From NCBI GenBank assembly GCA_029065825.1, contig JAIEHQ010000127.1, forward strand, positions 1-11,361: a DNA stretch of 11,361 nucleotides. The letters are read 5' to 3'. The stretch comes from Alistipes sp. (GTDB taxonomy: Bacteria; Bacteroidota; Bacteroidia; Bacteroidales; Rikenellaceae). The position numbers and the translations under genes are program-made. Below, piece after piece: positions 1 to 6,852 of the stretch (position 1 is its first letter; each line of letters starts with the position of its first letter). Under the pieces are notes generated by a model. That model did not search any database. It was not told the DNA's origin and worked only from the letters and a program-made list of their open reading frames with translations.

Positions 1-565
1 TGAACTGATAGGTTGTACCCAGCTGCGTGAAGGGCTTCGCCATGTAGAGGTAGGGCGCGAGCGGAGCGGTGCTCCAGCAGCGGTAGTCGGTATCCTCCGT
101 GTCGGAAACCAGCTTCCGGAGCACGAGGAGTTCGCCGTCCGACTCGCTCGTCCGATAGCCCGATTCGATGAATGTGCGGTAGGAGTCGGCGCAGATGCCG
201 AACACGTCGCGCAGGGAGCTGCCGGCGGGATGGGCGGAGTCGTATTCGCGGTTGGCCGTGATCTCGATGAAGGCGATGCGCTGGGCGAATGTCTGCATCG
301 GGCGCGCCGCGCCGGAGAATTCGGTGTCGCGGTTCTTCTCGGCCAGTTCGCGGAACCGCTCCGGCTCGTTTCGGGCATTGATCTCCTTGCCGGAGAACTC
401 CAGTACGAAGCCCTGCAGCGATTCGTCGTCGCGCAGCGACATGGACTCGATGTCGAGGTAGCTCGTGAAGAAGTTGCCGTTGTCGGCAGGTGTCGGAGCG
501 TCGTTTTTATCGCATGCGGTCAGAAGCGTCGCCGCTGCGAACAGAAGGGTCAGGTGCTTTCTCAT
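1..565 (-). CDS. Putative lipoprotein, 3' end outside the window
   Basis: The minus-strand frame from the ATG at 565 is open for 188 codons to the left edge, so the C-terminus is missing. The N-terminus is a lipoprotein signal: MRK, a hydrophobic stretch (residues 5-15) and a lipobox LTAC, with Cys18 as the lipidation site. Cys18 is followed by the charged DKND, so export to the outer membrane, possibly to the cell surface, is an inference. The rest is soluble and rich in acidic residues and aromatics, with no catalytic motif that I recognise. I cannot assign a family; small lipoproteins of this kind are common in gut Bacteroidales. A good Bacteroidetes promoter lies just upstream (590-620), giving a leader of about 18 nt. 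The gene is divergent from the cobalamin operon and there is no evident functional link. Confidence 0.82.
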   Translation of the reverse strand, partial: MRKHLTLLFAAATLLTACDKNDAPTPADNGNFFTSYLDIESMSLRDDESLQGFVLEFSGKEINARNEPERFRELAEKNRDTEFSGAARPMQTFAQRIAFIEITANREYDSAHPAGSSLRDVFGICADSYRTFIESGYRTSESDGELLVLRKLVSDTEDTDYRCWSTAPLAPYLYMAKPFTQLGTTYQF

Positions 566-589
566 AATCGAATAGATTCAGGGTTTTCG

Positions 590-620
590 TAAAGATAGGA
601 TTCGGTGGCGACATTTCCAA
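590..620 (-). promoter_or_regulatory. Bacteroidetes-type promoter of the lipoprotein gene
   Basis: Read on the minus strand, TTG (620-618) is followed after 20 bp by TATCTTTA (597-590). This matches the Bacteroidetes primary sigma consensus TTG-N19-21-TAnnTTTG at all but the last base. The predicted transcript start is near 583, about 18 nt before the ATG at 565. Confidence 0.6.
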
Positions 621-700
621 ATTAAATGTTGTTTTTCGTCGGAATAATCGTCTTTTCCGACTACAGCCGCTCGCCATTGCCGGAAAATCCGTTCTGTCTT

Positions 701-870
701 CCGTTTTCGTATGTATCTTCGACCTCGCCTCAGATCTCCCGCTCGGCAAAGTTCGAGCGAGCTTGCCTTGGCGCTCGCTTATTCGTACTTTGGCTTCGCC
801 TCGGGTACTCCGGTCTCGGCATAACCGTGTCTGCGGCTTGTTCTGCACACGACTTTTCGTATCTTTGTCC
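701..870 (+). repeat. Degenerate ~75-bp tandem repeat with promoter-like boxes
   Basis: The box TTCGTA recurs at 706-711, 782-787 and 856-861 (spacings 76 and 74 bp), each time followed by a -7-like T-rich tract: TATCTTCG, ACTTTGG, TCTTTG. Between the first two units other words recur in step: TCGCCTC at 725-731 and 796-802, and CTCGGCA at 742-748 and 815-821. A hairpin, AGCGAGC (756-762) with GCTCGCT (773-779) and a 10-nt loop, lies before the second unit. The third unit contains the operon promoter. No reading frame here looks coding. I recall similar promoter-bearing intergenic sequence in other Bacteroidales genomes, so it may be one copy of a dispersed family, but that is unproven from this window. 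Confidence 0.5.
838..867 (+). promoter_or_regulatory. Promoter of the cobalamin operon
   Basis: TTG (838-840), a 19-bp spacer and TATCTTTG (860-867) match the Bacteroidetes consensus exactly. Transcription should begin near 874, leaving only about 15 nt before the cbiA ATG at 889. That is too short for a cobalamin riboswitch. A second, weaker match lies upstream: TTG at 763-765, 20 bp, TACTTTG at 786-792. Confidence 0.7.
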
Positions 871-888
871 CGACTTATCGCGCGAACG

Positions 889-2241
889 ATGAATGCCAAA
901 CCCCAGATACTGATCGGAGCCTCCTCCTCGGGCGGCGGCAAGACCACCGTGACCCTCGGACTGCTGCGCGCCCTGCGCCGCCGGGGGCTGGCCGTGCAGC
1001 CGTTCAAGTGCGGTCCCGACTACATCGACACCCTCCACCATACCCTGGCCGCCGGCCGCGAGTCGGTCAATCTCGATCCGTTCATGGCCTCGGCCGGCCA
1101 CCTGCGGCGGCTTTACGCCGGCTACGGAGCCGATGCCGACGTGTGCGTGACCGAAGGGGTCATGGGGCTGCTGGACGGTTACGACGGTCCGCAGGGCAGC
1201 AGCGCCGCGACGGCCGCGCTGCTGGGCATCCCGGTGGTGCTGGTGGTCGATGCCCGTTCGGCGGCCTACTCGGTGGCTCCGCTGCTCTACGGATACAAGC
1301 ACTTCTGCCGGGAGATCCGGCTGGCGGGCGTGATCTTCAACCGCGTGGGTTCGGAGTCCCACTTCCGCCACCTGGAGCGGGCGGCCCGCGACGCGGGTGT
1401 CGTCTGCTTCGGTTACGTGGCCCGCACGCCGGGGGTCGAGATTCCCTCGCGCCACCTGGGGCTGACGCTCGACGAGGGATTTCGTTTCGAGGCCTTCTCC
1501 GACCGCGTTGCCGACCTGGTCGCCGAACATGTCGATCTGGAGCGGCTGCTGGAGGCGTGCGCCGTGCCGTTCGGGGGGATGCCTGCGGCAGCTCCGGAGC
1601 CGTTGTCCCCGCGGGGGATGCGGATCGCCGTCGCGCGCGACGAGGCGTTCAACTTCATCTACCGGGAGAACGTGGCCCGGCTGCGGGAGCTGGGCGAGGT
1701 GCTCTTCTTCTCGCCCCTGCGCGACGGGGCGCTGCCCGAGGGGTGCGACCTGCTCTACCTGCCGGGCGGCTATCCCGAATTTTTTCTGGAGCGGCTCTCC
1801 GGCAACGGGGCGATGCGCCGCGCCGTGCGGGAGTATGCCCTAGGGGGCGGGCGTGTGCTGGCCGAGTGCGGCGGCATGATGTATCTGTGCCGTTCGATCG
1901 TCGGCGGGCAGGGCGGGGAGTATCCCATGTGCGGGGTGCTCGACCTGCGGGCCACGATGGAGGGAATGCGCCTGCGGCTGGGCTACCGTCGGGTGGTGTG
2001 CGGCGGACGCGAGTTCCGGGGCCACGAGTTCCACTACTCGCGCATCGAGGGGGAGCTTCCGTCGGCGGCGCGGCAATGGGATGCGCGCGGCGGCGAGGTG
2101 GCCACGCCGCTCTACCGTGCGGGCAATGTCGTGGCGGGCTACACCCACCTCTACTGGGGCGAGTCGGATCCTCTGGAGCTGTTCGATGCGACGGCGGAAG
2201 GAGCGGAATATGCGGCCGGAGCGGCCGGAATATGGCGTTGA
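889..2241 (+). CDS. cbiA: Cobyrinic acid a,c-diamide synthase (CbiA/CobB family)
   Basis: 450 aa, the usual length. It is predicted to perform the ATP- and glutamine-dependent amidation of the a and c carboxylates of cobyrinic acid in the cytosol. The N-terminal dethiobiotin-synthetase-like domain has the P-loop GASSSGGGKTT (residues 10-20), the KCGPDYID block (40-47) and a TEGVMGLLDG block. The C-terminal class I glutamine amidotransferase domain has its nucleophile in AECGG (Cys327), GHEFHYS (378-384) and YTHLYW (418-423, His420 the likely catalytic His). The frame is open upstream to an ATG at 763, but that extension runs through the promoter and repeats. The ATG at 889 places the P-loop at the usual distance from the N-terminus. 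It is first in a five-gene operon. CbiA rather than the aerobic CobB is inferred from the presumed anaerobic lifestyle. Confidence 0.95.
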   Translation: MNAKPQILIGASSSGGGKTTVTLGLLRALRRRGLAVQPFKCGPDYIDTLHHTLAAGRESVNLDPFMASAGHLRRLYAGYGADADVCVTEGVMGLLDGYDGPQGSSAATAALLGIPVVLVVDARSAAYSVAPLLYGYKHFCREIRLAGVIFNRVGSESHFRHLERAARDAGVVCFGYVARTPGVEIPSRHLGLTLDEGFRFEAFSDRVADLVAEHVDLERLLEACAVPFGGMPAAAPEPLSPRGMRIAVARDEAFNFIYRENVARLRELGEVLFFSPLRDGALPEGCDLLYLPGGYPEFFLERLSGNGAMRRAVREYALGGGRVLAECGGMMYLCRSIVGGQGGEYPMCGVLDLRATMEGMRLRLGYRRVVCGGREFRGHEFHYSRIEGELPSAARQWDARGGEVATPLYRAGNVVAGYTHLYWGESDPLELFDATAEGAEYAAGAAGIWR

Positions 2242-2260
2242 AACAGTACAATCGAGATAT

Positions 2261-2845
2261 ATGGGCAAGGTTTATACCCGCAGCGGCGATCGCGGCATGA
2301 CGGGGCTGCACGGCGGCGGGCGCGTGGCCAAGGACGATCCGCGCATCGAGGCCAATGGCGATCTGGACGAACTGAACTGCCGGCTGGGGGTGGTGCGCAC
2401 GCTGCTCGCCCGCGAAGATGCGTGGCAGGGGTGGTGCGCGGAGCTGCAACGGGTGCTGATGGAGGTCATGAGCCATGTGGCGACCCCCTCGGCGCTGCGG
2501 GAGCGGAACCCCAATCCGCTGCCCGAGGGGATGGACCGCCGGTGCGAGGAGCTGATCGACGCACTGCAGGCCGAGACGGTCGATAACGGCTGGTTCGTCC
2601 TTCCGGGCGGCACGCCGCTGGCGGCGCAGCTGCAGCTGGCGCGGGCCGTCGCGCGGCGTGCCGAGCGGCGGCTGTGGACGCTCCACCGCCTCGATCCGCT
2701 GCCGGAGTGCATCCTGCGCTTCGTGAACCGCCTCTCGGACCTGCTCTTCGTGATGGCGCGGGTCGAACTGCAGCGGCAGGGGTGGCCCGAGGAGCGGTGG
2801 CGCGAATTTTCATACAAACGCAAAAAAAGAAATGACGATGAATAG
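2261..2845 (+). CDS. pduO: PduO-type ATP:cob(I)alamin/corrinoid adenosyltransferase
   Basis: 194 aa, typical of the PduO-type adenosyltransferase family, which transfers the 5'-deoxyadenosyl group of ATP to Co(I) corrinoids and works as a trimer. Family marks are the N-terminal ATP-binding block TRSGDRGMTGLHGGGR (6-21), DPRIEANGDLDELN (26-39), FVLPGG (112-117), ARRAER (131-136) and NRLSDLLFV (156-164). The start at 2261 gives the canonical MGKVYTRSGD opening and lies 19 nt after the cbiA stop; earlier in-frame ATGs lie inside cbiA. Its place between cbiA and cobQ suggests that its substrate in vivo is cob(I)yrinic acid a,c-diamide, with salvage of complete corrinoids also possible. The C-terminus is very basic then acidic (KRKKRNDDE) and is encoded across an A7 run. 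It overlaps cobQ by 14 nt. Confidence 0.93.
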   Translation: MGKVYTRSGDRGMTGLHGGGRVAKDDPRIEANGDLDELNCRLGVVRTLLAREDAWQGWCAELQRVLMEVMSHVATPSALRERNPNPLPEGMDRRCEELIDALQAETVDNGWFVLPGGTPLAAQLQLARAVARRAERRLWTLHRLDPLPECILRFVNRLSDLLFVMARVELQRQGWPEERWREFSYKRKKRNDDE

Positions 2846-4334
2846 AGAGCGGAGACTTCGCCCGGTGATGTTCGCCGGGACGGGCAGCGATGTGGGCAAG
2901 AGCGTCATCGCGGCGGCTTTCTGCCGTATTTTCCGGCAGGACGGCTATGCGCCGGCCCCGTTCAAGGCGCAGAACATGGCGCTCAACTCCTACGCCACGC
3001 CCGAAGGGCTGGAGATCGGCCGGGCGCAGGCGGTGCAGGCCGAGGCTGCGGGCATTCCGTGCCATACCGACATGAACCCCGTGCTGCTCAAGCCCAACTC
3101 CGACCGCACGTCGCAGGTGGTGCTCAACGGCCGGCCGGCCGGCAACCGCGATGCCTACGACTACTTCCGCCGTGAGGGGCGCGACGAACTGCGCCGCGAG
3201 GTGCACGCCGCCTTCGACCGGCTGGCGGCCCGTTACAACCCGATCGTCCTGGAGGGCGCGGGGAGCATCTCGGAGCTTAACCTGCGGGAGAGCGACCTGG
3301 TAAACATGCCGATGGCCGCCTATGCCGATGCGTCGGTAATCCTGGTGGCCGACATCGACCGGGGCGGAGTGTTCGCCAGTGTCTATGGGTCGGTCATGTT
3401 GCAGCCGGAGGAGGACCGGCGGCGGATCAGGGGAATCATCGTCAATAAGTTCCGGGGCGATCTCCGCCTTTTCGACTCGGGCCGCCGCATCCTCGAGGAG
3501 ATCTGCGGCGTGCCGGTGCTGGGGGTCGTGCCCTACTTCCGCGACATCCGCATCGAGGAGGAGGATTCGGTGCAGCTGACCGCCAAGTCGCGGCAGGCGG
3601 AGGCGGGGCGCATCAATGTGGCGGTGGTGCTGCTGCACCGCCTCTCGAATTTTACCGATTTCGATGCGCTGGAGCAGGATCCCCGGGTGCATCTCTACTA
3701 TACCGACAATCCCGAGGAGCTGCGCCGGGCCGATCTGATCGTGCTGCCGGGGAGCAAGAGCACCCTGGCCGATCTCTGCGAGCTGCGCCGCAACGGGGCT
3801 GCCCGCGCCATCGTCGAAGCCTGCCGTGCGGGCGCTTCGGTGCTGGGGATCTGCGGCGGCTACCAGATGATGGGGGTCGAGGTGTGCGACCCCGACGGAG
3901 TCGAGGGGGATATTCCCCGGCTGCCGGGACTGGGGCTGCTGCCTGTCTGCACGAGCATGACCGGCGAGAAGGTAACTCGCCAGGTGGCGTTCCGCTTCGC
4001 GGACGACGGGCGGGAGTGCCGGGGCTACGAAATCCACATGGGGCGCACCGTCGCGGCCGAGGGGGCTTGCGTGCGGCCGCTCAACCGGCTGGAGGACGGC
4101 ACGGCGGAGGGGTGTCTGGAGAGCCGCCGCTGCATGGGCACCTACGTGCACGGCATTCTGGACAACGCTGCTTTCGTCGATTGGCTGCTCGAACCCCTGG
4201 CCGGCCGGACCGAGCGCCGGGCGGCCTTCGACTACGCGGCCTTCAAGGAGGAGCAGTACGACCGCCTGGCCGAGCACGTGCGGCGGCATGTCGATGTGGA
4301 ACGTTTGTACCGAATATTGAGAGACGATGATTGA
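2832..4334 (+). CDS. cobQ: Adenosylcobyric acid synthase (CobQ/CbiP)
   Basis: 500 aa, normal for the family. The enzyme amidates the b, d, e and g carboxylates of adenosylcobyrinic acid a,c-diamide using glutamine and ATP. It has the same two-domain plan as CbiA: an N-terminal ATPase domain with P-loop GTGSDVGKS (16-24) and the signature FKAQNMALNS (44-53), then a C-terminal glutamine amidotransferase domain with the nucleophile in GICGGYQMMG (Cys341) and the His in TYVHGILDN (His440). The start at 2832 overlaps the adenosyltransferase end by 14 nt. A second ATG at 2838 is possible and would remove only two residues. The A-rich tract just upstream is the sort of ribosome-recruiting leader used in Bacteroidetes. 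It is the third gene of the operon and acts on the product of the adenosyltransferase before it. Confidence 0.96.
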   Translation: MTMNRERRLRPVMFAGTGSDVGKSVIAAAFCRIFRQDGYAPAPFKAQNMALNSYATPEGLEIGRAQAVQAEAAGIPCHTDMNPVLLKPNSDRTSQVVLNGRPAGNRDAYDYFRREGRDELRREVHAAFDRLAARYNPIVLEGAGSISELNLRESDLVNMPMAAYADASVILVADIDRGGVFASVYGSVMLQPEEDRRRIRGIIVNKFRGDLRLFDSGRRILEEICGVPVLGVVPYFRDIRIEEEDSVQLTAKSRQAEAGRINVAVVLLHRLSNFTDFDALEQDPRVHLYYTDNPEELRRADLIVLPGSKSTLADLCELRRNGAARAIVEACRAGASVLGICGGYQMMGVEVCDPDGVEGDIPRLPGLGLLPVCTSMTGEKVTRQVAFRFADDGRECRGYEIHMGRTVAAEGACVRPLNRLEDGTAEGCLESRRCMGTYVHGILDNAAFVDWLLEPLAGRTERRAAFDYAAFKEEQYDRLAEHVRRHVDVERLYRILRDDD

Positions 4335-5334
4335 AGGACACGGCGACGATGCCTATAAATATGCCGGCCCGATCCGGGCCAACTTCAGTTCCAATGTCTG
4401 CTACGATGCGGACCTGGAGGGGCTGAAGCGTTATCTGTGCGGGCGGATGGAGGCGATCGCGAGCTATCCCGAGCCGGAACCCTACGCCCTCGAACGGCTG
4501 CTGGCCGAGCGCCACGGACTCGATCCCGGGGAGGTCTGCGCGACCAACGGGGCGACCGAGGCGATCTACCTGACGGCCCACTGTTTCCGCGGCAGCCGCA
4601 CGGCGATCCTCGACCCCGCCTTCGCGGAGTACGGCGATGCCTGCCGGCTGCACGGCCACCGGGTGGTCTCCGTCAGCTCGCTCGAAGAGATTCCCGCCGA
4701 CGCGCAGACGGTGTGGCTCTGCAATCCGAACAACCCGACGGGGCGCGTGTGGGAGCGGGAGCGCCTGCTGCGCGCGATCGCGGACAGACCCGGGGTACTC
4801 TTCGTCGTCGATCAGTCCTACGAATATTTTACCCTCGAACCGCTGCTCTCGGCTGTCGAGGCGGCGCAGCTGCCCAATGCCGTGGTGCTGCACTCGATGA
4901 CCAAACGCTATTCGGTGCCGGGACTGCGCCTCGGTTACTTCACGGCCTGCCGCGAGCTGACCGACCGGATCCGGGGCTGCCGGATGCCCTGGTCCGTGAA
5001 TGCGCTGGCCGCCGAGGCGGGCTGCTACCTGCTGCGCGAGGGGATGCCCGAGCGGCGGAGCGTGGCCGACTATCTGGCCGGGAGCCGGAGCCTGGCGGCG
5101 GCGATCGCCGCCATCGACGGCTTCGTGCCGGAGCCGAGCGACTGCCATTTCATGCTGGTGCGCATGCGCGAGGCCCGCGTCGGGGAACTGAAAGAGTGGC
5201 TCGCCATCCGGTGGGGGATCCTGATCCGCGATGCCTCCAATTTCCGGGGGCTGGACGGTCGCTATTTCCGCATTGCGGCGCAGTCGCCCGAGCAGAACGA
5301 ATTGTTGATCGAAGCGTTGCGGCAATGGAGATGA
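4327..5334 (+). CDS. cobD: PLP-dependent threonine-phosphate decarboxylase (CobD-like)
   Basis: 335 aa, fold-type I PLP enzyme of the histidinol-phosphate aminotransferase-like class. Visible PLP-site motifs are NPNNPTG (133-139), DQSYEYF (162-168, Asp162 to the pyridine nitrogen and Tyr165), SMTKRYSVPGLRLGY (190-204) with the Schiff-base Lys193 and phosphate-binding Arg201, and FRIA with Arg315, the likely carboxylate/phosphate clamp. Sequence alone does not separate L-threonine-O-3-phosphate decarboxylase from HisC. The position, overlapping cobQ by 8 nt and cbiB by about 10 nt, makes CobD the strong choice: it would make (R)-1-amino-2-propanol O-2-phosphate, the linker that CbiB attaches. 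It is about 30 residues shorter than Salmonella CobD (about 364 aa). Such genes are often mislabelled as histidinol-phosphate aminotransferase. Confidence 0.88.
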   Translation: MIEGHGDDAYKYAGPIRANFSSNVCYDADLEGLKRYLCGRMEAIASYPEPEPYALERLLAERHGLDPGEVCATNGATEAIYLTAHCFRGSRTAILDPAFAEYGDACRLHGHRVVSVSSLEEIPADAQTVWLCNPNNPTGRVWERERLLRAIADRPGVLFVVDQSYEYFTLEPLLSAVEAAQLPNAVVLHSMTKRYSVPGLRLGYFTACRELTDRIRGCRMPWSVNALAAEAGCYLLREGMPERRSVADYLAGSRSLAAAIAAIDGFVPEPSDCHFMLVRMREARVGELKEWLAIRWGILIRDASNFRGLDGRYFRIAAQSPEQNELLIEALRQWR

Positions 5335-6269
5335 CGGGATGGATCGCGGGCGGCTGCCTGCCGCTCGTTCTGGGATGGCTGCTCGACAAGGCGGCGGGCG
5401 ATCCCGAGTGGCTGCCGCATCCGGTGGTGGGTTTCGGGCGGATGATCGCCTCGGGCGAGCGGCGGCTCAACCGGGGGGCGCACCGCATGGCGAAAGGAGG
5501 GCTGCTGGCCGTCGGGCTGGTGGTCGGAACCTACCTCGCGGGGCGTGCCGTCGTTGCGGCGGCCTGGCTGCTCGATGCGTGGATCGGGCTGGCGGCATCG
5601 ACGCTGCTGGTCTTCTACTGCCTGGCAGGAACGACCCTCGTGCGGGAGGTGCGGGAGGTGTTCCGTGCGGTCGATCGTTCGCTGGAAGAGGGGCGGCGGC
5701 AGGTGGCCCGCATCGTGGGCCGCGACACCTCGGCGCTCACGGCGCAGGAGATCCGCACGGCGGCGCTCGAGACGCTGGCCGAGAACCTGAGCGACGGCGT
5801 GATCGCCCCGCTCTTCTGGTATGCGCTGCTCGGGGTGCCGGGGATGCTCGCCTACAAGATGGTCAATACGCTCGACTCGATGATCGGCTACCGCAACGAC
5901 CGCTACCTGCTCTTCGGGCGGGTCGCCGCCCGGCTGGACGATGCGGCCAACTACCTGCCCGCCCGCCTGACGGCGCTGCTGATGCTGCTCGCGGCGGGCC
6001 GACCGGGGCTTTGGGGGTTTGTGCGCCGCTTCGGCAGGAGCCACGCCAGCCCCAATTCGGGGTATCCCGAGGCGGCGCTGGCCGGTATTCTGGGGTGCCG
6101 TTTCGGCGGTACGCACGACTATTTCGGCCGTCCGGTTCCCAAGCCCTACATCGGTACGTGCGACCGGCCGCTCGATTCGGCAGACATGCGCCGTTCGGTC
6201 GCCGTCTGCCGGCGGGCCGAGGCTGCAGCCGTCGTGCTGGTCGCGGCGCTGCTCCTGTGGCTCGGTTGA
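5325..6269 (+). CDS. cbiB: Adenosylcobinamide-phosphate synthase, membrane protein (CbiB)
   Basis: 314 aa, usual length for CbiB, the inner-membrane enzyme that joins aminopropanol phosphate to the f-propionate of adenosylcobyric acid. Family marks are DPEWLPHPVVGFGRMI near the N-terminus, VGRDT (131-135), ETLAENLSDGVIAPLFWY (149-166), the NTLDSMIGYRNDRY block, LDDAANYLPARLTAL and the C-terminal SHASPNSGYPEAALAG. Hydrophobic segments are seen at about 5-20, 54-75, 82-105, 158-180, around 210-225 and at the extreme C-terminus, consistent with a multi-pass protein. Two in-frame ATGs are possible: 5325, used here (10-nt overlap with cobD), and 5331, which gives an ATGA stop-start overlap and may be the true start. 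It is the last gene of the operon, followed by a terminator. Confidence 0.95.
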   Translation: MEMTGWIAGGCLPLVLGWLLDKAAGDPEWLPHPVVGFGRMIASGERRLNRGAHRMAKGGLLAVGLVVGTYLAGRAVVAAAWLLDAWIGLAASTLLVFYCLAGTTLVREVREVFRAVDRSLEEGRRQVARIVGRDTSALTAQEIRTAALETLAENLSDGVIAPLFWYALLGVPGMLAYKMVNTLDSMIGYRNDRYLLFGRVAARLDDAANYLPARLTALLMLLAAGRPGLWGFVRRFGRSHASPNSGYPEAALAGILGCRFGGTHDYFGRPVPKPYIGTCDRPLDSADMRRSVAVCRRAEAAAVVLVAALLLWLG

Positions 6270-6306
6270 GCGGGCGGCTTCGTGCCCCGGCAACGGCTGT
6301 TCAAGA

Positions 6307-6355
6307 AAACGATCGCCCCGGACATTGCGAAAATGTCCGGGGCGATCCGTCTTTT
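6307..6355. terminator. Bidirectional intrinsic terminator between convergent operons
   Basis: GATCGCCCCGGACATT (6311-6326) pairs perfectly with 6332-6347 around a 5-nt loop, a 16-bp GC-rich stem. On the plus strand it is followed by CGTCTTTT (6348-6355); on the minus strand by GTTTTCTTG. It lies 41 nt after the cbiB stop and 17 nt beyond the minus-strand methyltransferase stop, so it should end both operons. Confidence 0.9.
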
Positions 6356-6364
6356 CTGCGGCTG

Positions 6365-6841
6365 TTATCGCATCTTCTCCATAGCTGCCCGCTCCAGACG
6401 GAGCAGGAACTCCTTGCGCTCCAGTCCGCCGGCGTAGCCGGTCAGCGATCCGTCGGCACCGACCACGCGGTGGCACGGTACGATTATGGCCAGCGGGTTG
6501 CGCCGGTTGGCGGCACCGACGGCCCGCGAGGCTCGGGGGTTGCCCGTCTGGGCCGCGATGCGGGCGTAGGAGACGGTCGTGCCGTAGGGAATCTCCTGCA
6601 AAGCCTCCCAAACGCGCCGCTGGAACGGTGTGCCCTCGGCTTCGAGCGTAAGATCGAACGCCGTGCGCGTGCCGGCGAAATACTCCTCCAGCTGGGCGGC
6701 GGCCCGTTCGAGCAGTGGGGTCGATCGGACGACAGCGCCCGGGAGGGTCTCCCCGCCGAAGAAGAGGTCGGTCAGCGCCCGGCCGTTTTCGGCGATCCCT
6801 ATCCGGCCGAGCGGCGAGGGGAGGAACAGGAGGTTTTTCAC
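6365..6841 (-). CDS. ogt: Methylated-DNA--[protein]-cysteine S-methyltransferase
   Basis: 158 aa with a GTG start at 6841, since no in-frame ATG exists nearby; the next one upstream is deep inside the DPP-IV gene. The protein is a suicide repair enzyme that moves the alkyl group from O6-alkylguanine (and O4-alkylthymine) to its own cysteine. The N-terminal RNase-H-like domain starts LLFLPSPLGRIGI. The C-terminal DNA-binding domain contains GTPFQRRVWEALQEIPYGTTVSYA, the helix-turn-helix segment RASRAVGAANRRNP, and the active site VPCHRVVG with acceptor Cys123 and GYAGGLERKEFLL after it. There is no Ada N-terminal metal-binding or AraC domain, so it is an Ogt/AGT-type repair protein and not the adaptive regulator. 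It follows DPP-IV by 11 nt and is the last gene of the minus-strand operon. Confidence 0.93.
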   Translation of the reverse strand: MKNLLFLPSPLGRIGIAENGRALTDLFFGGETLPGAVVRSTPLLERAAAQLEEYFAGTRTAFDLTLEAEGTPFQRRVWEALQEIPYGTTVSYARIAAQTGNPRASRAVGAANRRNPLAIIVPCHRVVGADGSLTGYAGGLERKEFLLRLERAAMEKMR

Positions 6842-6852
6842 GGAGCGGCGGA

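Noticed and set aside
763..888. In-frame upstream extension of cbiA to an ATG at 763
   Set aside because: It would translate the promoter and repeat region, gives a tail unlike any CbiA, and the P-loop position fits the ATG at 889.
566..888. Possible cobalamin riboswitch before cbiA
   Set aside because: I saw no B12-box-like sequence on either strand, and the predicted leader is about 15 nt.
1008..2300. Long plus-strand frame overlapping cbiA
   Set aside because: It is an Arg/Gly/Ala-rich shadow caused by GC-rich third positions; the cbiA frame has all the motifs.
2466..4289. 607-codon minus-strand frame opposite cobQ
   Set aside because: Composition is rich in His, Arg, Pro and Ala with no domain; cobQ on the other strand is certain.
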